Made by a program: the position numbers and the translations under genes
Origin: an uncultured Alistipes sp.
GTDB taxonomy: Bacteria > Bacteroidota > Bacteroidia > Bacteroidales > Rikenellaceae
Reading direction: 5' to 3'
NCBI RefSeq assembly: GCF_963931675.1
Contig: NZ_OZ007039.1
Coordinates: 2,579,806 to 2,643,805, forward strand
DNA length: 64,000 nucleotides
Part shown: piece by piece, positions 35,588 through 43,109 of the stretch
Layout: each line of letters starts with the position of its first letter
Numbering within the stretch: position 1 is the stretch's first letter
The notes under the pieces: model-generated
What the model was told of the DNA's origin: nothing
The model's input: only the letters and a program-made list of their open reading frames with translations
Databases searched by the model: none

Positions 35588-36679
35588 TCAGTACATTTTG
35601 CAGGTTGCAATGATATCGTCTTTGTATTTGTAGATGTCGTTCAAAGATTCGAGCAGGTGCTTGGTCCCCTTCTTATCAGCATCGAATGTTTCAATGTATT
35701 TGTTCGAACTGTTGAAGTGCAGACGGCAGATTGGTTTACGGTTGTTGTCGTCAAGCAGAATGCCGAAATATGATTGCGTGTCTCGTTGAACGACTCGGGT
35801 TATGTCATCGATCTCGGGGTATAGAATAGCTCGAACAATGTAGAAACCCTGCAGCTCTTCGTCGGTTGTTGTTATCTTGGTTTCGGGCTCTTCGATCGGA
35901 ATCTCTTCCGTGCGCGGGCTCTGAACCGGAGATTCTGCCTTTGCTTCGGCCCGATTCTCTACGACCGCATCTGATCCAATTGCGGATTTCAGGCGCTCGT
36001 TCATATAGTCGTTCGCATACTGTGCGAATGCCTGCTTGACAATAGCGCGGAACTGTTCCAATGTTACATCGTTGAAGCGTCCCGGATAAACCGGTCGTGC
36101 GAAATACTTCACGAATTCATCGCTGGGGTTGTTCACCTCCTGGACGATGGCGTTCCGGATCTCGTTCGTATATTTCAGCTCGCTGGCCGTATTGAGAATC
36201 GTGTCGACATCGAAATAACTCTTGTGGAATTCGCGCAACTTTTCGACCTGTGATTCCCTGTATTTTTCCAGATTGAATTCGAAGAAGGGCTTCTCGTCCA
36301 TCTTGTTCTTCTCTACCAGGTCGGTGTAGAACCGATAGACGATTCCATTTGTCAGGATGCCAAAACGGGCGTTCGATACATGGAAATAGCGGAACAGTTG
36401 GCCGTTGTGGGAGTTCAGATCCTCTTTCCAGTGCTTGCATTCAATCAGGATAATGGGCTGTCCGTCCTTGTGGATGGCGTAGTCTATCTTTTCGCCTTTC
36501 TTGATCCCGAGGTCGCAGGTGAATTCGGGAACGACCTCCGTGGGATCGAAGACATCGTATCCGAGGACCTGAATCATCGGCATGATGAATGCCGTTTTGG
36601 TAGCCTCTTCGGTCTGAATATTCTCTTTGAGCTTGACAACACGGTCGCTCAACTGCTTGATTTGATCTTTGAAGTCCAT
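35588..36679 (-). CDS. HsdR N-terminal-type nuclease domain protein (prophage cargo)
   Basis: A 363-aa protein. Residues 20-140 match the N-terminal nuclease domain of type I restriction R subunits: IDYAIHKDGQPIILIECKHW gives the PD-(D/E)xK core (Asp66, Glu80-x-Lys82), followed by GQLFRYFHVSNARFGILTNG (QxxxY-like). There is no helicase and no methylase or specificity gene nearby. The C-terminal half has an acidic/Pro linker (about 235-265) and an uncharacterised domain with LCRLHFNSS-like features. It is last in the repressor operon, 6 nt after the previous gene, so it is expressed in the lysogen. A defence or superinfection role is inferred. Confidence 0.8.
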   Translation of the reverse strand: MDFKDQIKQLSDRVVKLKENIQTEEATKTAFIMPMIQVLGYDVFDPTEVVPEFTCDLGIKKGEKIDYAIHKDGQPIILIECKHWKEDLNSHNGQLFRYFHVSNARFGILTNGIVYRFYTDLVEKNKMDEKPFFEFNLEKYRESQVEKLREFHKSYFDVDTILNTASELKYTNEIRNAIVQEVNNPSDEFVKYFARPVYPGRFNDVTLEQFRAIVKQAFAQYANDYMNERLKSAIGSDAVVENRAEAKAESPVQSPRTEEIPIEEPETKITTTDEELQGFYIVRAILYPEIDDITRVVQRDTQSYFGILLDDNNRKPICRLHFNSSNKYIETFDADKKGTKHLLESLNDIYKYKDDIIATCKMY

Positions 36680-36685
36680 GATAGG

Positions 36686-37090
36686 TTATTTTTTGATAAA
36701 TATAGCTGTCCCTGAAATAGTATAGTAATTCGTTCTGCGGTCGAATTTGATGTGTAGACCGATGATCCCGTTGGCTCCCATTGACTTCGCTCGTTCAACG
36801 ATATCGGCCAAAACCTCGTCGTGCGATATGTATTCGTTCGCACCGGAAATTTTCTCGCCATTTACTGCATATACGGCCCGATTCATCGGATTTTTTTGGT
36901 CTCGACGAATGGCGTATTTGTCGATTGAAATGTCCGCCAGGCAATCGTACTCGAAGGGAACTGCGTCCGATGAATAGATTCTGAATCCTTCTGTCAGGTA
37001 GGGACGATAGTCGACTATGGAAACATAGTCAGGGATTGCAGCACAGGCGGCAAAAAGTGACGCAAGTGTGATTATCAGGATCTTTCTCAT
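36686..37090 (-). CDS. YbjQ-like lipoprotein (prophage cargo)
   Basis: A 134-aa lipoprotein (LIITLASLFAAC). The C-terminal portion DEVLADIVERAKSMGANGIIGLHIKFD resembles the YbjQ/UPF0145 heavy-metal-binding-like fold, where AxxxGANAVxGVxFD is the signature. The function is unknown. The start ATG 37090 overlaps the stop of the DUF4236 gene as ATGA. Confidence 0.65.
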   Translation of the reverse strand: MRKILIITLASLFAACAAIPDYVSIVDYRPYLTEGFRIYSSDAVPFEYDCLADISIDKYAIRRDQKNPMNRAVYAVNGEKISGANEYISHDEVLADIVERAKSMGANGIIGLHIKFDRRTNYYTISGTAIFIKK

Positions 37091-37380
37091 TCTACTATTG
37101 CTGTAATAATCAGTATCAATACAATTGCCATTGCAAACACGATGAACAGGGCACATCCAAAGGAAGATACTCGATCTTCGCTGCTGATATTGGATGTAGA
37201 TCCGGAGATCTTCTTGCGATCGTAGATACCGGTTCCGGGAATGCTCGTGTTTATATACGTGCCCTTCTTGCCTGTGGTGACGCTGAATCCCTTGCCTCCG
37301 ATCGAAGAGCTTACCCCGGATTTGCTTACGTTCAGGTTGACGCCTGGGGCGATCTTGATTCTCTTTCTGAAACTTACCAT
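37087..37380 (-). CDS. DUF4236 domain membrane protein (prophage cargo)
   Basis: A 97-aa protein. Residues 1-55 are DUF4236 (FRKRIKIAPGVNLNVSKSGV, KGTYINTSIPGTGIY), and a transmembrane helix follows at about 74-95. It is one base overlapped with the repressor gene and ATGA-coupled to the next, so it belongs to the lysogenic transcript. Role unknown. Confidence 0.85.
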   Translation of the reverse strand: MVSFRKRIKIAPGVNLNVSKSGVSSSIGGKGFSVTTGKKGTYINTSIPGTGIYDRKKISGSTSNISSEDRVSSFGCALFIVFAMAIVLILIITAIVE

Positions 37381-38018
37381 TACAACGTATTTTTTGAGAT
37401 TCCGCCTTTGACCAGATAGAGTCGCAGGATGTCGTCCTTCTCGATCTCAAACGGGTCGAAGTCCTTGTTTTCCGAGACGCACAGCACATGCTGCGCATCG
37501 GATCCCTTGCGCAGGTATTTCACCATGCGGTTGCCTTTCTTTGTGATGACCAGATAGACGTTGCCGTAGTCGATGAATGACTCCATCCACTCCTTCAGGA
37601 TGATGATCTGTCCGCTCTTGTAGAGAGGAAGCATCGAGTCTCCGTAGAGATTCACGGCGTCCGTGCAGTCGCGGAACTCCGGGATGTCGAGGTCGATGTA
37701 TTTGGTTGTCACCTGATCGTCGAACAGCGTGATGCCTCCGGCCGTTGCGTCCACATCGACCCAGTAGCGGATCCGGTTGTGCGGAACTGTTGCGTCTGTC
37801 GATTCTTTCAGCATCTCGCCTTCGCCTGTTAGAAGCCAGACTCGGTTCAGGTCTTGATAAAAACCCAATATTTTATCAATGGCCTTTTTGCCGAGATCGC
37901 TGTCTCCTCGTCGTGCTTTGCCCAATAGTCCAACAGATAGACCGCAGGATACCGTGACTTGATTGTCATTCAAGTCTTTGGTAGTCATGTATTTGTCGAA
38001 TCTGTCAATAATACGCAT
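37380..38018 (-). CDS. S24/LexA-type prophage repressor
   Basis: A 212-aa CI-like repressor. The N-terminal helix-turn-helix covers about 10-65 (LNDNQVTVSCGLSVGLLGKARRGD...). The C-terminal S24 self-cleavage domain has Ser128 in NLYGDSMLPLY and Lys167 in NRMVKYLRK, the catalytic dyad, so RecA-stimulated autocleavage and SOS induction are expected. It is transcribed leftward and divergent from the early genes. Three dyad operator candidates lie in the intervening region. Confidence 0.9.
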   Translation of the reverse strand: MRIIDRFDKYMTTKDLNDNQVTVSCGLSVGLLGKARRGDSDLGKKAIDKILGFYQDLNRVWLLTGEGEMLKESTDATVPHNRIRYWVDVDATAGGITLFDDQVTTKYIDLDIPEFRDCTDAVNLYGDSMLPLYKSGQIIILKEWMESFIDYGNVYLVITKKGNRMVKYLRKGSDAQHVLCVSENKDFDPFEIEKDDILRLYLVKGGISKNTL

Positions 38019-38049
38019 ATAAAATATATTGAAAAAATATCTATATAAT

Positions 38050-38081
38050 TTTGATTTTTGTAGAGTTTTATTCTATATTTG
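38050..38081 (+). promoter_or_regulatory. Prophage early rightward promoter
   Basis: TTTG (38050-38053), a 20-nt spacer and TATATTTG (38074-38081) fully match the Bacteroidetes pattern. The first operator dyad begins two bases downstream. Confidence 0.75.
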
Positions 38082-38082
38082 C

Positions 38083-38160
38083 ATTGTCCAATCAATCGTA
38101 CAACAAAAGTACGGCGAATTGGACAATTTGAAATGTAAAGATTTACAATTTTTTGGACAA
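38083..38160. promoter_or_regulatory. Three operator-like dyads in the repressor/early region
   Basis: ATTG-TC-CAAT (38083-38092), ATTG-GA-CAAT (38118-38127) and TTG-GA-CAA (38153-38160, flanked by further T/A symmetry). Their centres are 35 and 34 bp apart. The first covers the expected start point of the early promoter. Confidence 0.65.
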
Positions 38161-38175
38161 AAGCAAAAAACGAAG

Positions 38176-38415
38176 ATGGATTTTGACAAGAGAAATCCCG
38201 ACAACTCCTTCTCCAAGGGGATCCGCGAGATCGCCGCACGCGACCGCCGCGAAGCTGCCGAGGTGCGCATGGAGATCCGTGAGGTTCTCGGCAATTTGAG
38301 CAGATCGGCCTATTACTACCGGCAGTGGGGGATCACGCCGCATTCGCCGATCGAGCGGAGCGGCATTGAGACGATCTTCCGACGCCACCAGGTAACACAA
38401 CCATGGGGCCTATGA
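38176..38415 (+). CDS. Small early phage protein
   Basis: A 79-aa basic, mostly helical protein (MDFDKRNPDNSFSKGIREIAARDRREAAEVRMEIREVL) ending with a possible DNA-binding segment (SAYYYRQWGITPHSPIERSGIETIFRRHQV). No family recognised. ATG 38176 was chosen because the early promoter lies at 38050-38081, which rules out the upstream in-frame Met at 38029. It overlaps the next gene by 13 nt. Confidence 0.65.
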   Translation: MDFDKRNPDNSFSKGIREIAARDRREAAEVRMEIREVLGNLSRSAYYYRQWGITPHSPIERSGIETIFRRHQVTQPWGL

Positions 38416-38768
38416 AACGCGATGCGGACAGCCTTTCGCCGGCCGAGGCCCGCGTAATGCGGGCGGTGATCGATACCCGCGGCGGGAACATTTCCCGCAT
38501 TGCCGAAGCGCTGCACGTGACCTATCAGGCCGTGGCCAATACGCTGTCGGTGATGTACGACAAGCTGCAGGGGGATTTGGACGGAAATCGGACCATCCAG
38601 GCGCTGGTCGTCTGGTACTATCGATCGGACCTCGGGCGACGTATCGGGTCCGCCTGCCTGCTTGGGCTGTTCTGCGCGTATGTCTTCAGCGGCGGGGAGT
38701 TTGAACGAACGGTGCGACGAGCCCGTCGGGGGCGACGCGAAACGATTGAATACATTGTGGAATCGTAA
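38403..38768 (+). CDS. LuxR-type helix-turn-helix protein with a membrane segment
   Basis: A 121-aa protein. Residues 11-70 resemble a LuxR/GerE helix-turn-helix (SPAEARVMRAVIDTRGGNISRIAEALHVTYQAVANTLSVMYDKL). A hydrophobic segment follows (about 82-96, IGSACLLGLFCAYVF), and the C-terminal end is very basic. Met4 is an alternative start. It is probably an early phage regulator. Confidence 0.6.
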   Translation: MGPMKRDADSLSPAEARVMRAVIDTRGGNISRIAEALHVTYQAVANTLSVMYDKLQGDLDGNRTIQALVVWYYRSDLGRRIGSACLLGLFCAYVFSGGEFERTVRRARRGRRETIEYIVES

Positions 38769-38785
38769 TTCAGAATCGGAGCGAA

Positions 38786-39073
38786 ATGTACGTATACAAA
38801 TGGATTGAAGGCGAGAAGGAAATGATCGACTTCTGCCTGAAACGCTTTAAGATGAAGCCTCACTTCTGCGAAACGATCGGTCACTGCGGGGCTGCGACCA
38901 TTCACATGATTTACAAATACAGAGATAAGAATGACACAAGTAAGGGATGCGCGCAGATGTTCTTCCTGTTCATGGAGCATCCTGCTGGTAAAATTGGGTG
39001 CATAGACCTGGACAAAATAGAACGATGGACCTATGAACAAATCAGAGCTGATCGAACTTCTCTTGTCAAGTGA
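38786..39073 (+). CDS. Hypothetical early phage protein
   Basis: A 95-aa protein, cysteine-bearing (CLKRF, FCETIGHCG, KGCAQMF, IGCID). Not recognised. It lies between the helix-turn-helix gene and a short overlapping ORF. AT-richer than the late genes. Confidence 0.55.
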   Translation: MYVYKWIEGEKEMIDFCLKRFKMKPHFCETIGHCGAATIHMIYKYRDKNDTSKGCAQMFFLFMEHPAGKIGCIDLDKIERWTYEQIRADRTSLVK

Positions 39074-39206
39074 CGAGGAGGAAGTGTTTGTCGAGATCGA
39101 CGGATGGCAGCACGAGATAGAAATAGGGCACGTAGAAGAAGCATTCGACGGATTTGACGAAGTGTTTCCGGCGTCGATAAGTTTGAAAGCGAAAGATAAC
39201 GGATAA
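39033..39206 (+). CDS. Short acidic early phage protein
   Basis: A 57-aa protein, MNKSELIELLLSSDEEEVFV..., strongly acidic and ending LKAKDNG. It overlaps the 3' end of the previous gene by 41 nt in another frame. A purine-rich ribosome-binding stretch is not obvious, so confidence is moderate. It resembles small 'ELIELLLSSDEEEV(F/Y)V' phage proteins by composition only. Confidence 0.5.
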   Translation: MNKSELIELLLSSDEEEVFVEIDGWQHEIEIGHVEEAFDGFDEVFPASISLKAKDNG

Positions 39207-39217
39207 AATCGAAAAGA

Positions 39218-39448
39218 ATGAAAGTCAAATTGAATCGAGAGGTCCCGGTTCTCTACCTCAAAGGTAGCGAGGAACTCGGACGGGCGACAGGCGTCACCAG
39301 CGAGAAGACGCACGCCTTGTGGCGGCGATCTGGACTCAAATACCTCGTCATGGGCGACGGGACCTTCCTCTATGATCCGCGGGAGGTGACGAAGTTCCTG
39401 GACCGCTTCTATGCCCCGCAACAGTTGAAAGCGTCTTTGCAGCCATGA
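39218..39448 (+). CDS. Excisionase-like / helix-turn-helix small protein
   Basis: A 76-aa protein. LKGSEELGRATGVTSEKTHALWRRSGLKYLVMGDGTFLYDPREVTKFLDR has the order of a winged helix-turn-helix of the MerR/excisionase type (recognition helix, then 'Y.R..V..FL'). It could be an excisionase or early regulator. It overlaps the next gene by 4 nt. Confidence 0.55.
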   Translation: MKVKLNREVPVLYLKGSEELGRATGVTSEKTHALWRRSGLKYLVMGDGTFLYDPREVTKFLDRFYAPQQLKASLQP

Positions 39449-39732
39449 ATAACATGAATAAATCGTATCACAGCCGTTGGAATCACGAGGAGAACCTCCG
39501 GATGCTCGAAATGGTTGCAAACGGAAAGACCTACGACGAGATTGCAATGGCTCTTGGACGGACGCGAAATGCTGTCGTCTTCAAACTGACTCGTCTCAGA
39601 AAGGACCCGGAGTTGATGAATCTGTACGCTGAATGTCGGGTGTCAGCCGAGAAGCGGACCCGTCTCGAAGAACAACGTCGCGGGCTCGATTGTATGCCGA
39701 ATCCTTTCCGTTTCGTGCACCCTGAATGGTAA
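39445..39732 (+). CDS. Myb/SANT-like DNA-binding protein
   Basis: A 95-aa protein. SRWNHEENLRMLEMVANGKTYDEIAMALGRTRNAVVFKLTRLRKD (about 10-54) is a SANT/Myb-like helix-turn-helix, and the rest is a basic tail. It is likely a phage transcriptional regulator. Confidence 0.65.
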   Translation: MNNMNKSYHSRWNHEENLRMLEMVANGKTYDEIAMALGRTRNAVVFKLTRLRKDPELMNLYAECRVSAEKRTRLEEQRRGLDCMPNPFRFVHPEW

Positions 39733-39750
39733 TTGCTAATTGACTGAAAT

Positions 39751-40209
39751 ATGAAACGCGAAGAGGAGAAACGAATCATGGTCGTCGACATCGACGGGAC
39801 GCTGTCCGAAGTAGGGTTGCGGCGTAGTCGGCTGCTCGAGCAGCTCCCGGTCGACTGGGAGGCCTTCTATCGGGACGATTTCGACGATCTTCCCAAACGA
39901 GACGTCTGTTCGTTCGTGCAGTTCAATGCCCGACGGATGGAGGTGTTCTTCTGCACGTCGCGGCGAGAGAGCGTGCGCGACAAGACGCAGAAGTGGCTCT
40001 TGCGGAATCTGGGGATGCAGCCTCGGGACTATACGCTCATCATGCGCGAGAACAGCGACGAGAGGCCCGAGCACATCCAGAAGCTCGACCAGTTCTTCCG
40101 GGAGACGACCGAGGAGGAGCGTCGTCGGGTGCTGTTCGTCGTCGAGGATGACAAGACCGTGGCCCGGATGTGGCATCAGAAAGGTTTCACCTGCTTTGTC
40201 GTAAAATAG
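39751..40209 (+). CDS. HAD-family phosphatase (phage polynucleotide 3'-phosphatase-like)
   Basis: A 152-aa protein. Motif I VVDIDGT (Asp13, Asp15), motif II Ser/Thr in FFCTSRR, motif III/IV FVVEDDKTVARMWHQKGF. The 'CTSRRESVRDKTQKWLLRNLGM' block is typical of phage HAD proteins related to the phosphatase domain of T4 Pnk. No kinase domain is attached. It ends 2 nt before the replication gene start. Confidence 0.75.
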   Translation: MKREEEKRIMVVDIDGTLSEVGLRRSRLLEQLPVDWEAFYRDDFDDLPKRDVCSFVQFNARRMEVFFCTSRRESVRDKTQKWLLRNLGMQPRDYTLIMRENSDERPEHIQKLDQFFRETTEEERRRVLFVVEDDKTVARMWHQKGFTCFVVK

Positions 40210-40211
40210 CC

Positions 40212-41102
40212 ATGGAAGGGTGGATCAAGATACACCGCGGCCTGCTCGATTGGGAGTGGTACTCCGACACGAACTGCGTGCGGATGGCGCTGCACCTGCT
40301 GCTGATGGCGAATTTCCAGACGAAGCGCTGGCGGGGCATCACCGTCGAGCGGGGGCAGCTCGTCACAAGTAGGTCGATTTTGGCCCGCGAAACGGGACTT
40401 TCCGAGCGTGAGGTGCGGACGGCTATCTCAAAACTTGAAAAATCGGATTTTCTGACCATCCGTGCGACCTGCTCCTATACGATCGTAACGATCTGTAATT
40501 ACGAAAAATATCAGTCGTCCGAAACGGTTGATCGACCAGCCTGCGGACCAACGGACGACCAGGATGCGACCAACTGCCGACCAGGCGTCGACCAGCCAGC
40601 GACCACAACTGAAGAATGTAAGAAAGTAAGAAGAGAAGAATACACACACACGGTAAGTTCTGAAAAGGGGGTTGTAGGGGGAAAACCGGCCGAGGCCCCG
40701 GCGGAGCTGGTCGAGGCGGCCGATGCGTTGCATGTGTGGATCGGCGAGCGCTTCCCGAAGATCGCCGCGATGGCGGAGCCCTTCACGCGGCAGCAGCTGC
40801 TGTGGATGTTCCGCAAGTACGACGTCGAGGATGTCCGACGCATCGTGGCGGCGATGGACAACAAGGGGGCCTGGAAGAACCGCAGTGCCTTCTGCACGTT
40901 CACCTCCTACGCCGCCCGGGATCACGAACTGCAGACGCGCCGTCAGGCCGAGGCCGAATGCGGCCGGTTGTACACCTACCTGCAGATGGTGCAGATGCTC
41001 CCGACGAACGGCGGTCTCTACCGGGCGGAGGATTTCGAGGCGGTACAGACTCCGCAAGGGGTCCGCTGGCGGATCCGCACGCTGAATCAGATGGTGAATT
41101 GA
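40212..41102 (+). CDS. Phage replication initiator-like protein with an internal iteron array
   Basis: A 296-aa protein. The N-terminal winged-helix region (about 1-100: WIKIHRGLLDWEWYSDTNCVRMALHLLLMANF..., RSILARETGLSEREVRTAISKLEKSDFL) is the primase/replication-initiator type of Bacteroidetes and Firmicutes phages. A low-complexity linker (about 105-160) precedes a helical C-terminal domain (FTRQQLLWMFRKYDVEDVRRIVAAMDNKG). The linker DNA contains seven 11-bp-phased repeats and then an AT-rich tract, as in lambda O. ATG 40212 was chosen; the upstream frame overlaps the HAD gene. Confidence 0.75.
   Translation: MEGWIKIHRGLLDWEWYSDTNCVRMALHLLLMANFQTKRWRGITVERGQLVTSRSILARETGLSEREVRTAISKLEKSDFLTIRATCSYTIVTICNYEKYQSSETVDRPACGPTDDQDATNCRPGVDQPATTTEECKKVRREEYTHTVSSEKGVVGGKPAEAPAELVEAADALHVWIGERFPKIAAMAEPFTRQQLLWMFRKYDVEDVRRIVAAMDNKGAWKNRSAFCTFTSYAARDHELQTRRQAEAECGRLYTYLQMVQMLPTNGGLYRAEDFEAVQTPQGVRWRIRTLNQMVN
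40533..40655. repeat. Iteron array plus AT-rich tract: candidate phage replication origin
   Basis: The hexamer (C/G)GACCA starts at 40533, 40545, 40556, 40567, 40578, 40589 and 40600, so spacing is 12, 11, 11, 11, 11 and 11 bp, one helical turn. From 40606 to about 40655 the sequence becomes A/purine-rich (a candidate unwinding region). It lies within the linker coding region of the initiator gene. Confidence 0.75.
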
Positions 41103-41106
41103 CAAA

Positions 41107-41189
41107 TGGATCGGCAGGGCCTCCGCGCCGGCGGAGGATGCCAACGGCCTGTCGCAGCCGTTGTCCGGGTTCGACTCCCGGCGATCCGC
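41107..41189 (+). ncRNA. tRNA-like element, non-canonical
   Basis: The acceptor-like stem TGGATCG (41107-41113) pairs with CGATCCG (41182-41188). Inside are a long hairpin CCTCCGC-GCCG-GCGGAGG, an anticodon-like hairpin AACGGC-CTGTCGCA-GCCGTT (8-nt loop containing GTC) and a canonical T-arm CCGGG-TTCGACT-CCCGG. The D-arm is abnormal and the anticodon loop has one extra base, so it is not called as a normal tRNA. It fills the gap between the replication and methylase genes. Confidence 0.6.
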
Positions 41190-41203
41190 AAAACAGAAAC
41201 GAT

Positions 41204-42070
41204 ATGTCTGGTAACCGAAATAAAAAGATTGCTTTCAACTACTTCGGTGGAAAGTTTACATGGACCGAATACCTCTATGCGAACTTTCCCGTGGGTTTTA
41301 CGCATTTGATCGATCTGTTCGCCGGGTCGATGGTAGTGTCGCTAAACTATCACGGGAATGTGATTCGCACGGCAAACGAGATCAACGGCGAAATCACCAA
41401 TTTCTTCACGCAGCTTCGAGATCACGAAGAGGAACTCGTCAGGGCCTTGCGGCTGACCCCTTACTCGGAAGTAGAGTTTGACAATAGTTGGGTGGCAGAA
41501 GATGCAGAGATCTCCGATTTGGAAAAGGCTCGTCGATTCTACGTTCGCGTGCGGCAATCCTTCTTCGGACTGGGTGCGCAGCGTCAAAAGAAAGGCTGGC
41601 ACATGGCGAAACAGCAGGTCCGGGCACAGGCTGGCGAGGGCGTGTCCCGCTGGAAAAATGCCGTCGAAAAATTGCATGAAGTAGCTGCAGAGATTCGCAA
41701 CAATTTCCAAATTATGAACTGCGACTACATGACCGCGATTGATCGAATTGACTTCCCAGGGGCCTTCTTCTACTGCGATCCTCCGTATCCGCAAGAGTGT
41801 CGGAACTCTCGAAATGATTACCGCTATGAATTTTCGGTGGAAGATCATGAGCGCTTGGCGGATCGACTTCACCACATTGATGGGCTGGCTATGGTCAGCA
41901 GCTACGACTGCAATCTCACCAATCGATTGTATGCCGACTGGTACAAAGTCAAGTTTCCGTTCAAGAGGACCAATATCCGGAGCGGCATTGTAAACGGATC
42001 GGGTACTCTGATGCAGGAGTGCATTTGGATGAATTACGAGCCGCAAGCACAGACTCTGAAACTCTTTTGA
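41204..42070 (+). CDS. D12-class N6-adenine DNA methyltransferase
   Basis: A 288-aa Dam-like enzyme using SAM. The AdoMet motif is LIDLFAGSMVVSLNY (about 35-49) and the catalytic DPPYP is at 192-196 (CDPPYP), followed by the family blocks YRYEFSVEDHERLADRL and VSSYDCNLTNRLYADW. The target site is unknown. The N-terminal N-Y-F-G-G-K block is typical. ATG 41204 was chosen because the upstream frame runs through the tRNA-like element and the replication gene. It likely protects phage DNA from host restriction. Confidence 0.88.
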   Translation: MSGNRNKKIAFNYFGGKFTWTEYLYANFPVGFTHLIDLFAGSMVVSLNYHGNVIRTANEINGEITNFFTQLRDHEEELVRALRLTPYSEVEFDNSWVAEDAEISDLEKARRFYVRVRQSFFGLGAQRQKKGWHMAKQQVRAQAGEGVSRWKNAVEKLHEVAAEIRNNFQIMNCDYMTAIDRIDFPGAFFYCDPPYPQECRNSRNDYRYEFSVEDHERLADRLHHIDGLAMVSSYDCNLTNRLYADWYKVKFPFKRTNIRSGIVNGSGTLMQECIWMNYEPQAQTLKLF

Positions 42071-42071
42071 T

Positions 42072-42593
42072 ATGAGAGATATTCACCACAAAAGTCGATG
42101 CCTGGGTCGAGATTTCACCTTCGAGGAGTGGGGCGCCTATCTGAAGGCGCATCCGGATGCCGGCGGCGAGATTGTGCACTCGAGTCCGTACGGGTTCGGG
42201 TTCAACCTCTTCGATGTCTGCCTGAATCCGAACCACCCCGTGTCCGTCGAGTCACGACACGGATGTTTCGAGGTCCACACGTCGCAGTCGGACAACGGAC
42301 GATGGGAAGCCGGTTATTCCGTCCAGCTCGAGACTTCGCGATACCGTAGCCACCCGTGCGGGTTTGTCGATCGCGTGGAGACGGGATATCCTACGGAGAA
42401 CGAGGCCATCCGCGGCGCTCTTCGCGAGATCCGCGAGGTGGCCGAGGAGGAGATCCGTCTGCTGGATCGCTACCGGGACCGACTGCCGGAGGGTGGCAGC
42501 TATTCGACGATGCGCACCTCGTTGACAGGAGTTGTCCGGCTGATCGACGACGAGATCCGCCGGTTCACCTTTGTCCAGCTGGCGCTGTTCTGA
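42072..42593 (+). CDS. Hypothetical phage protein
   Basis: A 173-aa protein. The start HHKSRCLGRDFTFEEWGAYLKAHPDAGGEIV and the C-terminal helical part (AIRGALREIREVAEEEIRLLDRYRDRL) are visible, but I do not recognise a family. It starts one base after the methylase stop, so it is translated with it. Confidence 0.6.
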   Translation: MRDIHHKSRCLGRDFTFEEWGAYLKAHPDAGGEIVHSSPYGFGFNLFDVCLNPNHPVSVESRHGCFEVHTSQSDNGRWEAGYSVQLETSRYRSHPCGFVDRVETGYPTENEAIRGALREIREVAEEEIRLLDRYRDRLPEGGSYSTMRTSLTGVVRLIDDEIRRFTFVQLALF

Positions 42594-42674
42594 CCGGAAG
42601 ACCGTTCGGGGGAGCGCCAGATCATGCATTCATTGTCAAACTGGGGAAACAAACTTATCAAAAACAAAAGAGAG

Positions 42675-43106
42675 ATGAAACGGGTGATATTGTTTCGAGG
42701 AAAAGAGATCAAGACGGGAAAGTGGATCGAGGGCGATCTGTTGCGTATGGGCGGCCATTCGTTCATATTCCCCGATCCTGCGCCGAAAGGATTCAATCAG
42801 TACGAAGTCGATCCGGAGACGGTCGGCCAGTTCACGGGCGTGAAGGACAAGAACGGGACGCGGATCTTCGAGGGGGACTTGATATCGGCCGATGATTATC
42901 CGTTTGTTAACGAGGATGGCCAGTGGAACTACGTTGCCGAGTTTGACTGGGACGAGGTGAACCTTGCTTTTGGAGCATTTTTCCGCCAACGCAAGGATTC
43001 CAATGTGTGGGGCATCAGTGAGGGGTGTCCGTGTGATCTGGAAGACGTCGATTTTGAGATTGTCGGCAACATTCATGACAATCTGGAAATGCTCAAAAAC
43101 AAATAG
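42675..43106 (+). CDS. YopX family protein
   Basis: A 143-aa protein with the YopX signature: ILFRGKEIKTGKWIEGDLL at the start, the central VDPETVGQFTGVKDKNGTRIFEGDLI, and the end DVDFEIVGNIHDNLEML. YopX proteins are frequent in temperate phages, with no defined function. ATG 42675 was chosen over Met at 42624 because the family begins at this residue. Confidence 0.9.
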   Translation: MKRVILFRGKEIKTGKWIEGDLLRMGGHSFIFPDPAPKGFNQYEVDPETVGQFTGVKDKNGTRIFEGDLISADDYPFVNEDGQWNYVAEFDWDEVNLAFGAFFRQRKDSNVWGISEGCPCDLEDVDFEIVGNIHDNLEMLKNK

Positions 43107-43109
43107 CCT

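Noticed and set aside
35588..36679. Complete type I restriction-modification system
   Set aside because: Only an N-terminal nuclease-like domain is present; there is no helicase motor, HsdM or HsdS gene nearby.
38029..38175. Earlier start for the first early phage protein
   Set aside because: It would lie upstream of the predicted early promoter and run through the operators; the ATG at 38176 fits the transcript.
40533..40605. CRISPR-like short repeat array
   Set aside because: Units are 11 bp with only a six-base core, no spacers of 30 bp and no cas genes; the pattern fits iterons.
41107..41189. Ordinary tRNA-Asp(GUC)
   Set aside because: The anticodon loop has eight bases, the D-position hairpin is far too long and lacks the GG needed for tertiary contact, so it is kept only as tRNA-like.
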